Shown here: piece after piece, positions 39,614 through 53,370 of the stretch
How the letters are laid out: every line of letters begins with the position of its first letter
Numbering within the stretch: position 1 is the stretch's first letter
NCBI GenBank assembly: GCA_949316495.1
Contig: OX439005.1
Span: forward strand, 29,658,217 to 29,722,216
From: Amphiduros pacificus
Taxonomy: Eukaryota > Annelida > Polychaeta > Phyllodocida > Hesionidae
Direction: 5' to 3'
DNA length: 64,000 nucleotides
Notes under the pieces: generated by a model
What the model saw: only the letters and a program-made list of their open reading frames with translations
Told to the model about the DNA's origin: nothing
The model's database searches: none
Translations under genes and position numbers: made by a program

Positions 39614-42600
39614 TTACGATAATAATAATAATAATAATAAAAAATTTATATAGCGCTGATATCAGACAAGTCTGTTCATAGCGCTTCAAGAACATAAGTT
39701 CTGAACAGGTGCGTTTTCAGTCTGTTCTTGAAAGTCGCAACCGAGCTACTACTCCTAATCACATTAGGAAGTGCATTCCAGAGTCTGGGACTGATAGAAG
39801 AGAAAGCTCTATCACCAATCGTTTTCAGACGGGTCCTTGGGACGGTCAGATGCGTTCCATCGTTGGATCGTAGACCTCTCTCACCCTGTTTCACTAGGAG
39901 TAGATCACGCAAGTAAGGCGGTGCCTTACCATGTAAGGCCTTCCAGGTAAGTAGAAGAATCTTAAATTCAATTCTAGCATGGACTGGGAGCCAATGTAGT
40001 TCTCTCAGTTTCCATGAAATGTGGTCGAATTTCTTGATTTTTCCAACTACTCTAGCTGCAGCGTTCTGTAAGTTCTGCAACTTCTTAATGTCTGATTTAG
40101 GAAGGCCAGCAAGAAGACTGTTGCCATAATCTAAAGTAGATGTAACAAAGGCATGAACAAGTGTTTCAGCCGTCTTCTCGTCTAGACATTGTCTGATAGC
40201 CGCTATATTCCTAATATGATGGTACCCTCTTTTACACATCTTCCTTATATGTGCCTTCATGTCCATATTAGAATCAAAGGTCACCCCAAGGTCAACTACA
40301 GACTCACTTGGGTTGATGTCACAGACACCAACTGAGACCGAGGGTGGAATATTGTCAGTGGAGGAAGAAGTATATCTGTCAGCACAAATCAGCATCTCTG
40401 TTTTGCCATCATTGATTTTCATTTTATTGGAAATCAAAAATGACCTGACTTCACTAATGCATGACTCCAGTCTACTAATGCTAAGGCTAGCATGTTGACT
40501 TACAGTGTGGTCTACAGGGATGTAGATCTGAGTGTCATCAGCATAGATATGGTAGCTTAGGTCATACTTAGCCAGGATATCAGCCAGAGGTGACATATAG
40601 ATGGTAAAAAGGATTGGACCAAGGACCGATCCCTGTGGGACCCCATATCTGATTGGCATGAGGGAAGACCTGTGGCAGCCCACCTTCACACATTGTGACC
40701 TATTTTTTAGGTATGACTTGATCCAGGCGAGTGCATGACCTTTCACCATGCATCGATGTTCAAGTCTATCAAACAGGATTTGATGGTCAATAGTGTCAAA
40801 TGCAGCCGAGAGGTCAAGTAACAGAAGTATCACTGATTTCCTCTGGTCCAGCTCACACAGGATATCGTTTTGTACTTTTAGCAGTGCAGTTTCAGTGCTA
40901 TGGAATTCCTTGTATGCAGACTGGAACTTATCAGTAAGACCATTCCTTACGAGATGGGGGATAAGTTGGTCAGCCACCGCCCTTTCAGTAAGTTTGGATG
41001 TATAAGTTAGGTTTGAGACAGGTCTGTAGTTCTTCTCAATGAGTTCCAGACCCAGTTTCTTAAGTAATGGGGCTATAATAGCAACTTTCATCTTATCAGG
41101 AACAGTTGTCTCTGTTATTGATTTGTTTATGATGGCAGTGATTATAGGCAATAAGTCATCAATAAGTTCATGCAGCAGCCAGGTGGGTAAGGGGTCAAGC
41201 TCACACGACTTGTTTGCAGACTTTTTAATGAGTTTTCGCACCTCACACTCTGTCAAAGGCCTGAAGCAATCAAGTAGTGAAGTTGAGTTAGAGGGAGCTA
41301 TAACTGCATTGTCTACAGTGTCGTCCTCTTGTGGGTACAGGTGTGCTGTGTCGCCACCTGGTGGATAATTACCGTGTATTGATAATTTATCCATGTCATT
41401 GCGTATCTTATCGATTTTCTCAAGGAAGAAGTTGTTAAATTTTTCAGCCTGTATGAGGTCACTGTCAGCCTGAGGCATGGGGGTATCCTCAGCCTTATGC
41501 ATGACTTTATCAATGACTCTAAAAAGTTTTTTAGGGTCATTTTTATTTTCATGGACTAGGTCTGAAAAATATGTAGTTTGGGCAGATTTCAGTAGACAAT
41601 TGTACTTATTTTGCGATAGAAGTCCGGTCACAGAGATCCAATTTAGGCGAACACGTGGGTCCTTGCTAGGCAAGGGAGTCAGAACCGACACAGTCGGCCC
41701 ACGTGAACGGATGAATTTGATGGACGTCTTGATCGACCTATAGCAGGCAGCACCATCCATCGTCCGGGGAAATCGGGTGAGATCAGGTATGATCACCACG
41801 TGATCTGACAGAGGTATTCGCTCAGAGCGCCGAGCCACAAAATCAAGTTTGTCCGTGGTGGACAGAACCTTACAATCGTCCCTGGCCAGTCCTGAGGCAA
41901 TTTCAGTCTCCTGACCGTTGATAGGAAGAATAGTAAGAAGTACTTTCCCCTTCTTCTCCGTGTCAGAGGCGGGGAAAGAGTCCGGGGAGGCAGCTTCGTC
42001 AGGGTTAGGAAGAAAGGTGGCGATGACCTCGTCACGTTCCAAAACCGCTTGACGAGATTTCGCCAGCTCTGCAGAGATGCCTTCCTTCTCCGTCTCAAGG
42101 ATGGTATTATCCCGAACAAGTTGTTGCACCTGTTCCGTCAGACGGGTATTGGCAGCATTAGTGGCATTGTTGAGGGCCACCAACCGATCATAGGTGTCAC
42201 GGAGGGTGGCCACATCATCAACGGGTGGCCTAAGGGCTGCCGGAGTGGCAGGGGTCCTCGGATCAGCGTCACTCTTGGCCGAGCTACGCGTCGCTGGGCC
42301 GGCAGGAAGGTTCAAAGCCATGATGATAGAAGTTTTGAACAACGTAGTATTACTAACAATTGAAGTGTTCACGTACGAGTCACAAAGAGGAATGGAAGTG
42401 AACAGGTAGGAACAATTATACTATATGCTGGGGATTAAACACCACGTGTTATGCTGGTGAGCTGAGATGTTTAATGCCCGGGGTGAAAAACAAGTTACAA
42501 TTATGTAATATGTTCAGGTCGGAGAATAAAATATTTGTGACCAAAAATAACATGTACTGAGAAATTATTTTTTTTCCCTTATGCTATTCAATGATCTTGC

Positions 42601-43306
42601 ACAAATATAGTAAACAATGTTCACGATTAATTCCTTGACAACTTAGTGGTCAGAAAATATTAAGAATCGTGAAGGAAACAGTCAGAGCACATTAATCAGA
42701 TAGAATTAATGGTATCAGGTCGAATTCTTTCGATGCTTTACTGACAATTAATGAAAATTGCACAGGGTCGAAAGAATGGGATGCCTCAATATGAAGGGTC
42801 AGTAAAATATTGAGGTAGAAGTGAGAACAGCGTGTGATCGCTGATGGCTTGTAGACCAGGGTCAGATTGGTGCTACAGTGGTCAGAGATTTCGACAACCA
42901 GGGTCTATGGAAGTCTGGGTCAGTGTTTAGTGGTCTATGGGTCAAATAGACCTAGGTAGATCAAAAGATCTGGTCAGGTTTAATCTATACACGTATAGAT
43001 TGGTCAGCTAGGAATGTAGCAACCGGGCTGAGAGCACCCGACACCGGCAGCACAGAGTTGACAACTCGTGAACGCCGTGCCTTCAAAAAGACAACAACCC
43101 GAACCCGGCCTTCGCAAGCGAAAAACAAGTCTGGACTGCCGTCTGCGACCGCTCAAAAGCCACGGAATAATAGACCTAGGTATAGACTCCACGCACGGTT
43201 ATAAGATGCAGCAATAGACTCGTGCTAGACCAGGAAAATCCGCCAGTTAAGACGAATTTACACGGAGCTTCGCACAAGAGCTGCCATTGAGGTTCACGCA
43301 TGCGCA
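39614..43306 (-). mobile_element. CR1/L2-group non-LTR retrotransposon (LINE)
   Basis: On the - strand: a 5' region of about 1 kb (43306-42322), one long reading frame, a short 3'UTR, and a TTATTA microsatellite tail (39616-39644) after GCGCTATATAAATTT. The 10-bp TACGATGTCT flanks both ends (39604-39613 and 43307-43316), a likely target duplication. The exact duplication, intact tail and uninterrupted frame suggest a fairly recent insertion. It lacks the usual endonuclease region between the ORF1-like part and reverse transcriptase. Confidence 0.85.
39676..42321 (-). CDS. LINE polyprotein: ORF1-like N-terminus joined to reverse transcriptase
   Basis: 881 codons from ATG at 42321 (atcATGG, good initiation context); the frame extends to a GTG at 42372. 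Residues about 38-98 look like a coiled coil. Residues 125-225 (VLLTILPINGQ to VSVLTPLPSKD) recall the SGNH-like esterase layout of CR1-group ORF1 but lack a GDS motif, so that is inference. From about 240 on it is the normal linker and reverse transcriptase: RPVSNL (433-438), LDLSAAFDTIDH with D503 and D509, YGVPQGSVLGP (559-569), YADD (593-596), and the family C-terminus ISPRLWNALPNVIR. The polymerase aspartates are present. The AP endonuclease that normally precedes the linker is absent, so the frame looks like an internal fusion. It would act in reverse transcription of the element RNA at its target. Confidence 0.88.
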   Translation of the reverse strand: MALNLPAGPATRSSAKSDADPRTPATPAALRPPVDDVATLRDTYDRLVALNNATNAANTRLTEQVQQLVRDNTILETEKEGISAELAKSRQAVLERDEVIATFLPNPDEAASPDSFPASDTEKKGKVLLTILPINGQETEIASGLARDDCKVLSTTDKLDFVARRSERIPLSDHVVIIPDLTRFPRTMDGAACYRSIKTSIKFIRSRGPTVSVLTPLPSKDPRVRLNWISVTGLLSQNKYNCLLKSAQTTYFSDLVHENKNDPKKLFRVIDKVMHKAEDTPMPQADSDLIQAEKFNNFFLEKIDKIRNDMDKLSIHGNYPPGGDTAHLYPQEDDTVDNAVIAPSNSTSLLDCFRPLTECEVRKLIKKSANKSCELDPLPTWLLHELIDDLLPIITAIINKSITETTVPDKMKVAIIAPLLKKLGLELIEKNYRPVSNLTYTSKLTERAVADQLIPHLVRNGLTDKFQSAYKEFHSTETALLKVQNDILCELDQRKSVILLLLDLSAAFDTIDHQILFDRLEHRCMVKGHALAWIKSYLKNRSQCVKVGCHRSSLMPIRYGVPQGSVLGPILFTIYMSPLADILAKYDLSYHIYADDTQIYIPVDHTVSQHASLSISRLESCISEVRSFLISNKMKINDGKTEMLICADRYTSSSTDNIPPSVSVGVCDINPSESVVDLGVTFDSNMDMKAHIRKMCKRGYHHIRNIAAIRQCLDEKTAETLVHAFVTSTLDYGNSLLAGLPKSDIKKLQNLQNAAARVVGKIKKFDHISWKLRELHWLPVHARIEFKILLLTWKALHGKAPPYLRDLLLVKQGERGLRSNDGTHLTVPRTRLKTIGDRAFSSISPRLWNALPNVIRSSSSVATFKNRLKTHLFRTYVLEAL

Positions 43307-43690
43307 TACGATGTCTGTTTCATGACACAGACGTCATGACACAGACGTCTTTAAGACGTCTGGGTAGGCTTAATAAAATAAAAAATCCTATTTTTACCAC
43401 ACAATGCCACCGGCAGCCCTAAGATAATCTGCCGTTGTCCCTGCGGGACACTGCAGGGACCCTGCCGCGTACTTTAAGATGATATTTGCTGATAAGACAT
43501 CGGGGAAACGCCGGCAACTTTTATGTTCCAGTAAAAGTTCCTGATGACCCGCCCGACGTCTTAAAGATGCCCAATTGTGGCCGATGATCTCCCAGTGCCA
43601 GCACGGCTGTCTGAACTGCCGGCCGATTTCGTGAAAAATACCCATCGGCCGGGCATCTTTACTGAAATCGGCGCAAATGTGACTGAGGCA

Positions 43691-44299
43691 TTAGAGTGCC
43701 AGCTTATTAGCACCAGTTCCTCTGGTGATCCAAAGGTCATGGGATTGATCCATGCCAAGATTGAATTCCTGATACAATTTCACATATGAGCTGAGGCCTG
43801 TGCCGAAAGGGTTAACCCATTGTCCTTATTAATCTGTGACAATTCAGCAAGGTAGCACTATATCTGCTACAAGTTGGTCCCATCATGAAATGACTGAAAT
43901 AACATTGAAAGTAATATGAAACCCCCATTGGAGATATCCTTTTCTACATTATAGTGGTTGTAGACATGTGATTAATATTGCAGTAGATTATGTTCTTTTG
44001 TTTTATTTTAAGGCAATACTGTTTTAGATTTTCCCATTTCTCAGAATTCTTAAATCTTTGTACAGTTTAATTTAAACCGATATCTATTACCGTTATATGC
44101 TGTAATTAAAATATTCAAGACTAATTATGTGTAGGGTAATTTGAAAAAATATTCATATAAACATGCATATACATAGAGAGAGATTTCTTTCTGAAGCTAA
44201 GTGTGCATTACATCACAAGTAATAGTTGTTCAATCTTCTCACAACCTCACAAGCTGTCATTGCCTAGTATTGATGTTAAAATTTTGGAACTCCATATTC
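43691..44299. other. Flank of the nested insertion
   Basis: Unique DNA with GAAAGGGTTAACCC near 43805 (resembling a TTAA-element end without partner) and a single stray 30-bp minisatellite unit at 43926-43960. No gene seen. Confidence 0.5.
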
Positions 44300-46680
44300 A
44301 GTCATGCACTTTAGTCATGGCCACCAAAATATTATATGATAAGAATTGACCAGATCCCCGGCCATGCCAAGATATTTACAACAGAGAAAATGAAGAATTA
44401 TAAATTGAGGGGTATTCATTAGGAAATTTGGATAATTGCCCTCGAACACAAATGGCCACTGTTAGGATACAAATAATGACCAAGGTCATTGAATAAATAA
44501 TGCTTGAACAATCTGTGTCTGAAATGATTGATAGCAATTAGAATAGCATACACCTGTAAGACATTGTCCAAAATGGATACAAGTCATTGAATTTTCCCGT
44601 GCTAAACTGTTATAAAATTGAAGATCACTGCCCTTGACTGGAAACAAACATTCCTAAAATATAGAAAAACCCACGATATTCAATATGGAGTGATAGGTGA
44701 CCTTTTTATCAAGGCCATTGTTAGAAATGTGGCTAATTAAATGACCTCGTCTGGAAATAAGCAGTCCTGATACTGAATAAAAGTAAGACAGATTACATTG
44801 TACTTTTCCGTGATCTTTATAATCAGGACCTTTAAATGCACAAAAAAGGAAAAGTCATTTACTTAAAAAGGTAAATCACCTGTCCTGGAAACAAAAACTA
44901 CAAGGTATGTTTAAGGTATACTCCAGGCTTAGCACCTTTTAGCACAGGTGTTATGTAGACTTCTAACTTTACCCTCCAGTTGTGATGCAACCATAAATGA
45001 CAGACTCTTCAAATCTTAGGACAATATGCATCTAGTCATCCTGCATCAGCTCGTTTTAACAGAACTCAATTATAATGCAAACTTTTTGTGTAATCATGAC
45101 TTAATTGTGAGCAGGTCTAATCAAGACACATTTATATAAACTGTAAAAAAAAACATACAACAAAAAGTTTTTTTTGGGAAAACTTTATTAGGATTTGTTA
45201 ACAACTTATCATTCAAGCAATCTACACTTTCAAATATAGCAAAAAAATATTTCAATAGGATGAAAAATAACTTTAAACATAAAAGTTGAGTTTTGCTGTT
45301 CGTGCCTCTCATTCACTGAATATAAATACAATATCTTTCAAACGTGGAATAGTACATCTTTGCAAGGGGTTCTAACAATCCTGCAAGTTTCAAAGTGATC
45401 AAACATTATTTACTACCCAAAAAACTTGGTTTAAATTCATAAAATGTGAACAATATGAAAGGCCAGAAAATGGCAAAAACCTAAAAGGGTCTGTTTTCCA
45501 CATTCAAGTCTCTGTACAGTGCTTATAGATCATGATTTGTTGAACCAAATTACACAGTTTGGTGACTAATATACCTAACTAGTGATATGCTAAAAAATAA
45601 TAAATTTAAAATTAAATTTAGATGGTTTAAACATAAAAAATGTACAGAAATCATGAAATCTTCAAACTTGCCATGTGTGTTCTTTGCAGTTTGATATGAG
45701 CTGTTTGTGTTGCCATTTGAGGGCGATTGCAATCATGATCATGTTGATTACTGATCATGCTGATTGCACACATAGAGCATACAATCATGCATACCATACA
45801 CATATCAACTGAGGCAATACAAAGAATAAAATTATGATGAATTATTTACAAATTATTAGATAAATATAAAATTGTTATTTTATACAATAGTATACCCATA
45901 TTTACAAATGTAATAAAAAGTCAGGAATTGCAATCCTACATGTTATGTGTGTACATCCCATCAGCTTAAAATTATGCACAATGGGGCAGTGTTTGGTCAA
46001 CAATCCTGGGGTGTCACATTTTCACCTGCCTGACTTTTAATTATAAAATCATATTTTTGACTAACTTCTAAATACAATATTGGTTCAAAAACGAGTGATC
46101 TGTTAGATAACTAAATAAAGATTCCAAAAATGTAAAAAAAAAAAAATTGATATCCAACACCCAACATGATTTTTGCTAAGCCTGGTGATTGAATTTAATG
46201 TGACCTTTTCAATAGAGACCATTATTAGTGCAGTGCACAAACGTCTAAATGGTAATTGTCCTCACGTCAAAATATGTAAACTTGAAATAACCCATAGTAT
46301 GATCATAGTCCTTGTCTTTAAACAATTAGATCTGAAACCAAATAAAAGCTAAGGTAGATTATAGTACCTTTAGTATTGATTGGTATGAGAGCTGTTCAAT
46401 CATGACCTTTATTAGAATAGTACAAAACTTTAAAAGGTCATTGACCTAACATCAAAATATAAAGTTCTGAGTATCTGAAACAAAGCAAAAGATAAGGTCG
46501 AATAAAGTATGAATATCATTGAATGGTATGAAAACCACCAATCCTGAATCAACACAAATGGCAAGGTATAAATTACTTTTAAATGGAATATGACTTTAAA
46601 TTAGGCCTATTGCAAAAACAACCTGCAAACTGGTCATTGACCTTGGAAATCTATGCAAGGATCACAGGCCACCATTGATG
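44300..46680. repeat. Decayed long-period tandem repeat
   Basis: Related blocks recur with many indels. GACCATTATTAG...GTCAAAATAT (46217-46275) resembles GACCTTTATTAG...ATCAAAATAT (46404-46460), about 186 bp apart. ATCTGAAACCAAATAAAAGC (46330) resembles ATCTGAAACAAAGCAAAAG (46473). Similar words (GGTCATTGA, CTGGAAACAAA, AGATTACATTGTAC) occur at 44440-44890. The middle is AT-rich with no other feature. Confidence 0.45.
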
Positions 46681-49138
46681 TAATTAGATAGTGAATAATT
46701 GCCTCATTGTCTCAGATAAAAGCAGTTAAATTAACCCAGTAACCCAGATTCATTAACCCAAATACATCTGATACCTCAACATTAGTTCCCATCAGGCATG
46801 TGCAAATGTGACATGTAAACGGCAGCATCCTTTGTTGCCTCGGTCACGTGTATATAAGGACACAATAATAGGTAAAACATATAGATAGAATTATTCATAT
46901 GTGTGAAAATCTGGATGCACAGTGTTTGTGACTAATATATTCTGCCTGATGTACTGTTGAAAGGGTTCTGACTTCCAGTGGCCTATATTTTTGATGTATT
47001 CAATACTGAGGTGACCTAAAGCTGCCTGTGTTACACTGCAAGCATGGAGGGAATGTGTGGGGTAATGCCCTAAGTCAGGACCAAGTGAGGGCTAATTTTT
47101 TATGATGACATTCATCTGGAATTTACACGAGGTGGCACTATTTGGGACAATATGGGAATTTCTCTGATAATCTAAGACCGGGAGTCTTGGACTTAGAGAA
47201 CTTAAATTGTGCCCTGATGGCTGCCAAAGGAGACATCCCTGATCAAAAGTGAGTGTAGGGCATTTAAACTGTTAAATGCCAATACCCAGTTAACAAGTAT
47301 TTCACCTCAAGTCTATTTAGCAGTAAGATGGTTGATAGGATCAAATGCAGCTGGTAGTTCGAGTTGCAGTAATATTACTGACCTTCTGTTATCTAGGTCA
47401 CACAGAATGTCATCAATAAAGAATAATATTTAAGGAGAGGATGAAGCACGTAACTGGAGTGTAACTTCTAGACATATCCTGCAAACTGGTTCTGAGCAAA
47501 CACTTAGCGTCAGGTGTCACCCCCGAATGTTGTCACACACCCCCACCCTTTTCAGGGGGTTTGCCCCTCAAAGATTTGTTTTCATTCCTCCTTCCTGGTA
47601 TTATATTTTCTCAAAAACAAAGATTTACGAAGACTTGCTAATATGTTGTACAAATTACATCACAGTGTTGAGATATTATGTTGCTTTTTACAATTAACTA
47701 AAATATAATTAAATCCTGATTGCATATAATAAAGCTAAAGAAGAACCTTTACTACCCAGCTTTACTAGGCCTCTTCAATATAGGTGTAATAATAAGCCCG
47801 ATGCAAAGGAGAGTATACCTTTACATATACAATGAGAATATTTACCGACTTAGAAATTCAGCAATATTTACAACATATGATTGTTTGTGAACTATACAAT
47901 TTGATATAAACAACATATTTGTGCATTGCAAATGACAAAAGGGATTTTTCACAATTGTTTATTTGTTGTGAGATCTTTATTGGTCTTTACTTTAGGAAAA
48001 CAATGACTGTATATTTTCTGACTACGGACGTTTTATCAAAGTTGCCCATCAGAATTATGTTCTGGGACTCAGGGATACATATAAAGTATCACTACATACA
48101 GTGGGCATGTTTACTGCTAACAAAATAACAACTTATCATTGATCACAATGAACTACAAGCATAAGAATGTCAAAATGAATTATTGACACAATTTAAAAAA
48201 GGTATTTCTGTTTGAAAACGATACAATTTAATTGCTGAGAGAAAAGGAAATAAGAATCTCTTTTGTGTTTTTTTGCGTACAGTAATATTAATCTCACAAG
48301 AAAAACTCTATCCTATTTCTGCTCATATATCTTGCATATCTTAAATGTCATGAAATATTTTCATGACATTTTGTTTTACTTTAAGTTATTCACCTAATTC
48401 AATACAAATCGACAAATGAACAAATTTATCCGTAACAGTAACGTGGTGTCCAGTGAAATGGATGTCTAAAGAGAATTGCTTTGAGCTTTGCTTCATAATT
48501 TTTAAACAAATTTTATCTATTAACATGAAAACATTTTCCCTCCTACATGAAAATATATGAATTGGCAAAACAAAGTGAAACGGTCTTGATCAATGTCTCA
48601 GAAGCATGCAAATTGGCCGACAACATAAGTCAGATATAAATCTATTTATTCAGAATGATTTGGATGGGAAAAGAGATAGGACATGCAAAGGAGTACATAT
48701 GTCTTTCTCCTTCATAGCCCCGTCCCCGACCCAATTCATGATTCTATTCCTCATTGGAGGATTGAGATGGAACCAGTCTAACTGCTCCAATGCCGCTGTA
48801 AGTGTAGCAAGGTTGGTTTTATTTCATCAATATTTTATTAACTGTCAATTAGTCCATTAACGTACACACAGAAACTGCACGGATCTTTCAGTCATGATGG
48901 CTACATCAAACATAAAATAAAGGCCTCAATTGCAGTTCAGTAACTTGCCCCAGTCTACTGTCCCCCACTAGCTGAAAACCTGGGAGCTTGTATATTCTCA
49001 AAGGTCGTCATTACATCTGGACCCGAAGGCTTATCTAGGTTGACACATTTTGAAGGAATCCAGTTGGTTAATAAACAGGTATACATTGGTGCATCTCGGG
49101 TTGGGAATAGTTCTGCCTGTTTTCCTAATTGTACATCG
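46681..49138. other. No gene recognised
   Basis: AT-rich DNA. A CACGTG E-box followed by TATATAAGG (46847-46861) resembles a core promoter, but no exon follows. Several 60-85 codon frames carry no family signature. Confidence 0.4.
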
Positions 49139-49154
49139 AGATCTCAGGGAATGT

Positions 49155-49189
<35 letters not shown>

Positions 49190-49202
49190 TTCCCTGAGAT
49201 CT
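49139..49202. repeat. Perfect 18-bp inverted repeat around a (TA)n loop
   Basis: AGATCTCAGGGAATGTCT (49139-49156) and its exact reverse complement (49185-49202) enclose 28 nt of TA repeat, itself self-complementary. The whole 64 bp can form one hairpin or cruciform. It could be a tiny MITE or a hairpin RNA source; nothing decides between them. Confidence 0.9.
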
Positions 49203-50425
49203 GAATTAAATGGTGAAAAGGCAATTGAACTGCTATTCCACTTCTGTGAACAATTTAACATCTAACTTGTACATGTATTTGGCAAACCACACACCAACTG
49301 TTGCCAATATGTCTAATTAAACGTGAAATCAGAGAAGTCTTTCCCTACTTATCTGGAATTATACAAGGATTTAGTCGCCTTTTAAATAGTTCAGGATAAT
49401 CTTTGAGTATTAGCCTCATATTTAGCACAGTTCAGGGTACGGTTTCGTCAATTATTTAGATAGTCTGAATAATGATATACTCACGTCAACGAAGAGGAGT
49501 CACAGATACTGAGTCTAAGGATAAGACTTGTTATTTACTCATTGATACATGTATGTTCTTCACAAATTTGTAAGAAAATACTTAATGCTCCGAGAGTTTC
49601 ATATGTCTGACGGGATCATATTTCATTAATGAAGACGGGCAAATCAGAGATTCAAATTTCCACATCCTCTGAGGTTCCGGAAAAGATCGCGGTGTTGATG
49701 CATAAGAATAGACCATTAAACATGGAGGGGGAGGGTGCAAATTGCATGATCCTATATACAAATATCGCTGTAAATGATTCAGTACAAAAGTATGAAATAG
49801 TTTGTGTCACCTCCTATTGAATGATACATATATTATTAGACTACATTAATGCATTCTCCGTAAATAATCGGGTAACTGACAATATCTTTTTATGTAAAAT
49901 GTTCTCACATATATCCATTATTGGATGACTTTGAAGGAACCTTGAAGAGAAACCGGTGTTGCTCCTATCTAAACATTTGAATGAAGAAAACATATTGAAT
50001 TTGTAATTTTGCATCAAAGTATGTTTATAGTTGAAAAAAAAACCTTGAAAAAAGCATTCTAGTACAGAAAGTCAATGCCAGGTTATTTCAGTAACACTAA
50101 TATATAGAATTATTATATGATAATATATTTACATCACAAACAGGGATACAATTAAATTGCGTTCACAGGTAATAGATACTTGATATTTCATAATCTTTAC
50201 TAAATAATCTAAGGGTCATGAATGTTTTCCGATATACGTTTTCAATAAAAGATAAGAGCTAATACAAATATATTATCTCAACCAATCGTATGTCTTAAGA
50301 TATATGCCTATATCTCTTTTTCTATGTTTGAATAATATCATGCGTCAGTATGTTTTTCCATTTATATTTGATAAAATATGGTAAGAGAAGGTGATTTAAT
50401 TTTTGATTCTGGGGATTTAGGCGCT
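49203..50425. other. No gene recognised
   Basis: AT-rich; nothing recognisable. Confidence 0.45.
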
Positions 50426-50475
50426 ATATTGGATTGAATCTACATTCCCTATATTGGATTGAATCTACATTCCCT
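50426..50475. repeat. Exact 25-bp tandem duplication
   Basis: Two identical 25-bp units beginning ATATTGGATTGAATC and ending CATTCCCT. Confidence 0.95.
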
Positions 50476-52620
<2,145 letters not shown>

Positions 52621-53370
52621 TTACAGCATTCCTTTTAGAGAAAGCCTTCAGCCTTGATATTTCTAACTATATTTTATTGTGTCATGGTCGGATCAACTAA
52701 TGCATGAGAATAAACTTTTACACCCTTATTTGCATTGTAGGTGTTAGGGATGATGGTAGGATCAACCATTTTCAAACCATCAAAATACTGATTTTGTTGC
52801 CATGGTGGACTAAAATCTGTTCAAACACTTACAAAGATGTCATGTTGAATCAACGCTGCCTAAATCTCTACTTGGTGCCACGGTGAGGCCAACTAAAAGC
52901 AGACTTTGTCATTACTATTGCATTGTGGAATTCAGGGCAGAAGACGGAAATGTGGCACTCGGCATAGTGTCGCCTGCACTTGACTTGAATTGTTCACAGA
53001 GAGAGAGAGTATTGGTGTGACAATAATGTGGACAATGGGATGTGGGATTTCCTCTGTGCTTAGCCCATCTCTCTGGCTCTCCTTATTGTTGCCAGCCACA
53101 GAAGTCAATAATGCAACTTTGTCATACCCTACAGCTTGTGTCTGATTGTACTTTTGCAAAGTTGAGCAATGTTCGCCATGGTTGCAGCATCGGGTACTGT
53201 ATAATGGACGTGGAGAATGCTTCATGTAACTTTTCAAAAAGGCTTATGAGGCTTAGGCAGTGGTTGACCTGCGTGACACAAGACAGGCCAGTTGATTGGG
53301 TATCATGGGTACCTTGTCGCCCACCGCAGTAAGATTTATAGGACTTCGACAACTGCCATAAAAGCACTCA
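52621..53370. other. No gene recognised
   Basis: Unique DNA between two repeats. Frames of up to 101 codons on either strand (52932-53367) have no recognisable similarity. Confidence 0.45.

Larger units (their letters stand above)
39431..43690. mobile_element. Inverted-repeat DNA element split by a LINE
   Basis: TGCCTCAGTCACATTTGC at 39431 has its reverse complement ending at 43690; 21 of 22 bp match. Subterminal parts also correspond in inverted order (CGGCCGATT; TTGCTGATAA followed by a GCCGGC-containing stretch), so the arms are longer but diverged. Without the LINE the element is about 0.55 kb, clearly richer in G+C than its surroundings, with no transposase. CAGACGTCTG copies lie either side of the LINE site. 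Flanks show no clear target duplication, so the superfamily is open. Confidence 0.68.

Noticed and set aside
42319-42372. Start of the LINE frame at 42372
   Set aside because: That codon is GTG; the first ATG, in good context, is at 42321.
43577-43789. 70-codon frame whose end (ALECQLI...GDPKVMGLIHA) faintly recalls flavin-reductase domains
   Set aside because: The match is short, and the frame runs through the terminal repeat of a mobile element into flank; a profile search would be needed to revive it.
45121-45312. 3' end of a - strand gene (AATAAA read on the - strand near 45183)
   Set aside because: No coding exon recognised upstream on that strand; A/T runs are common in this DNA.
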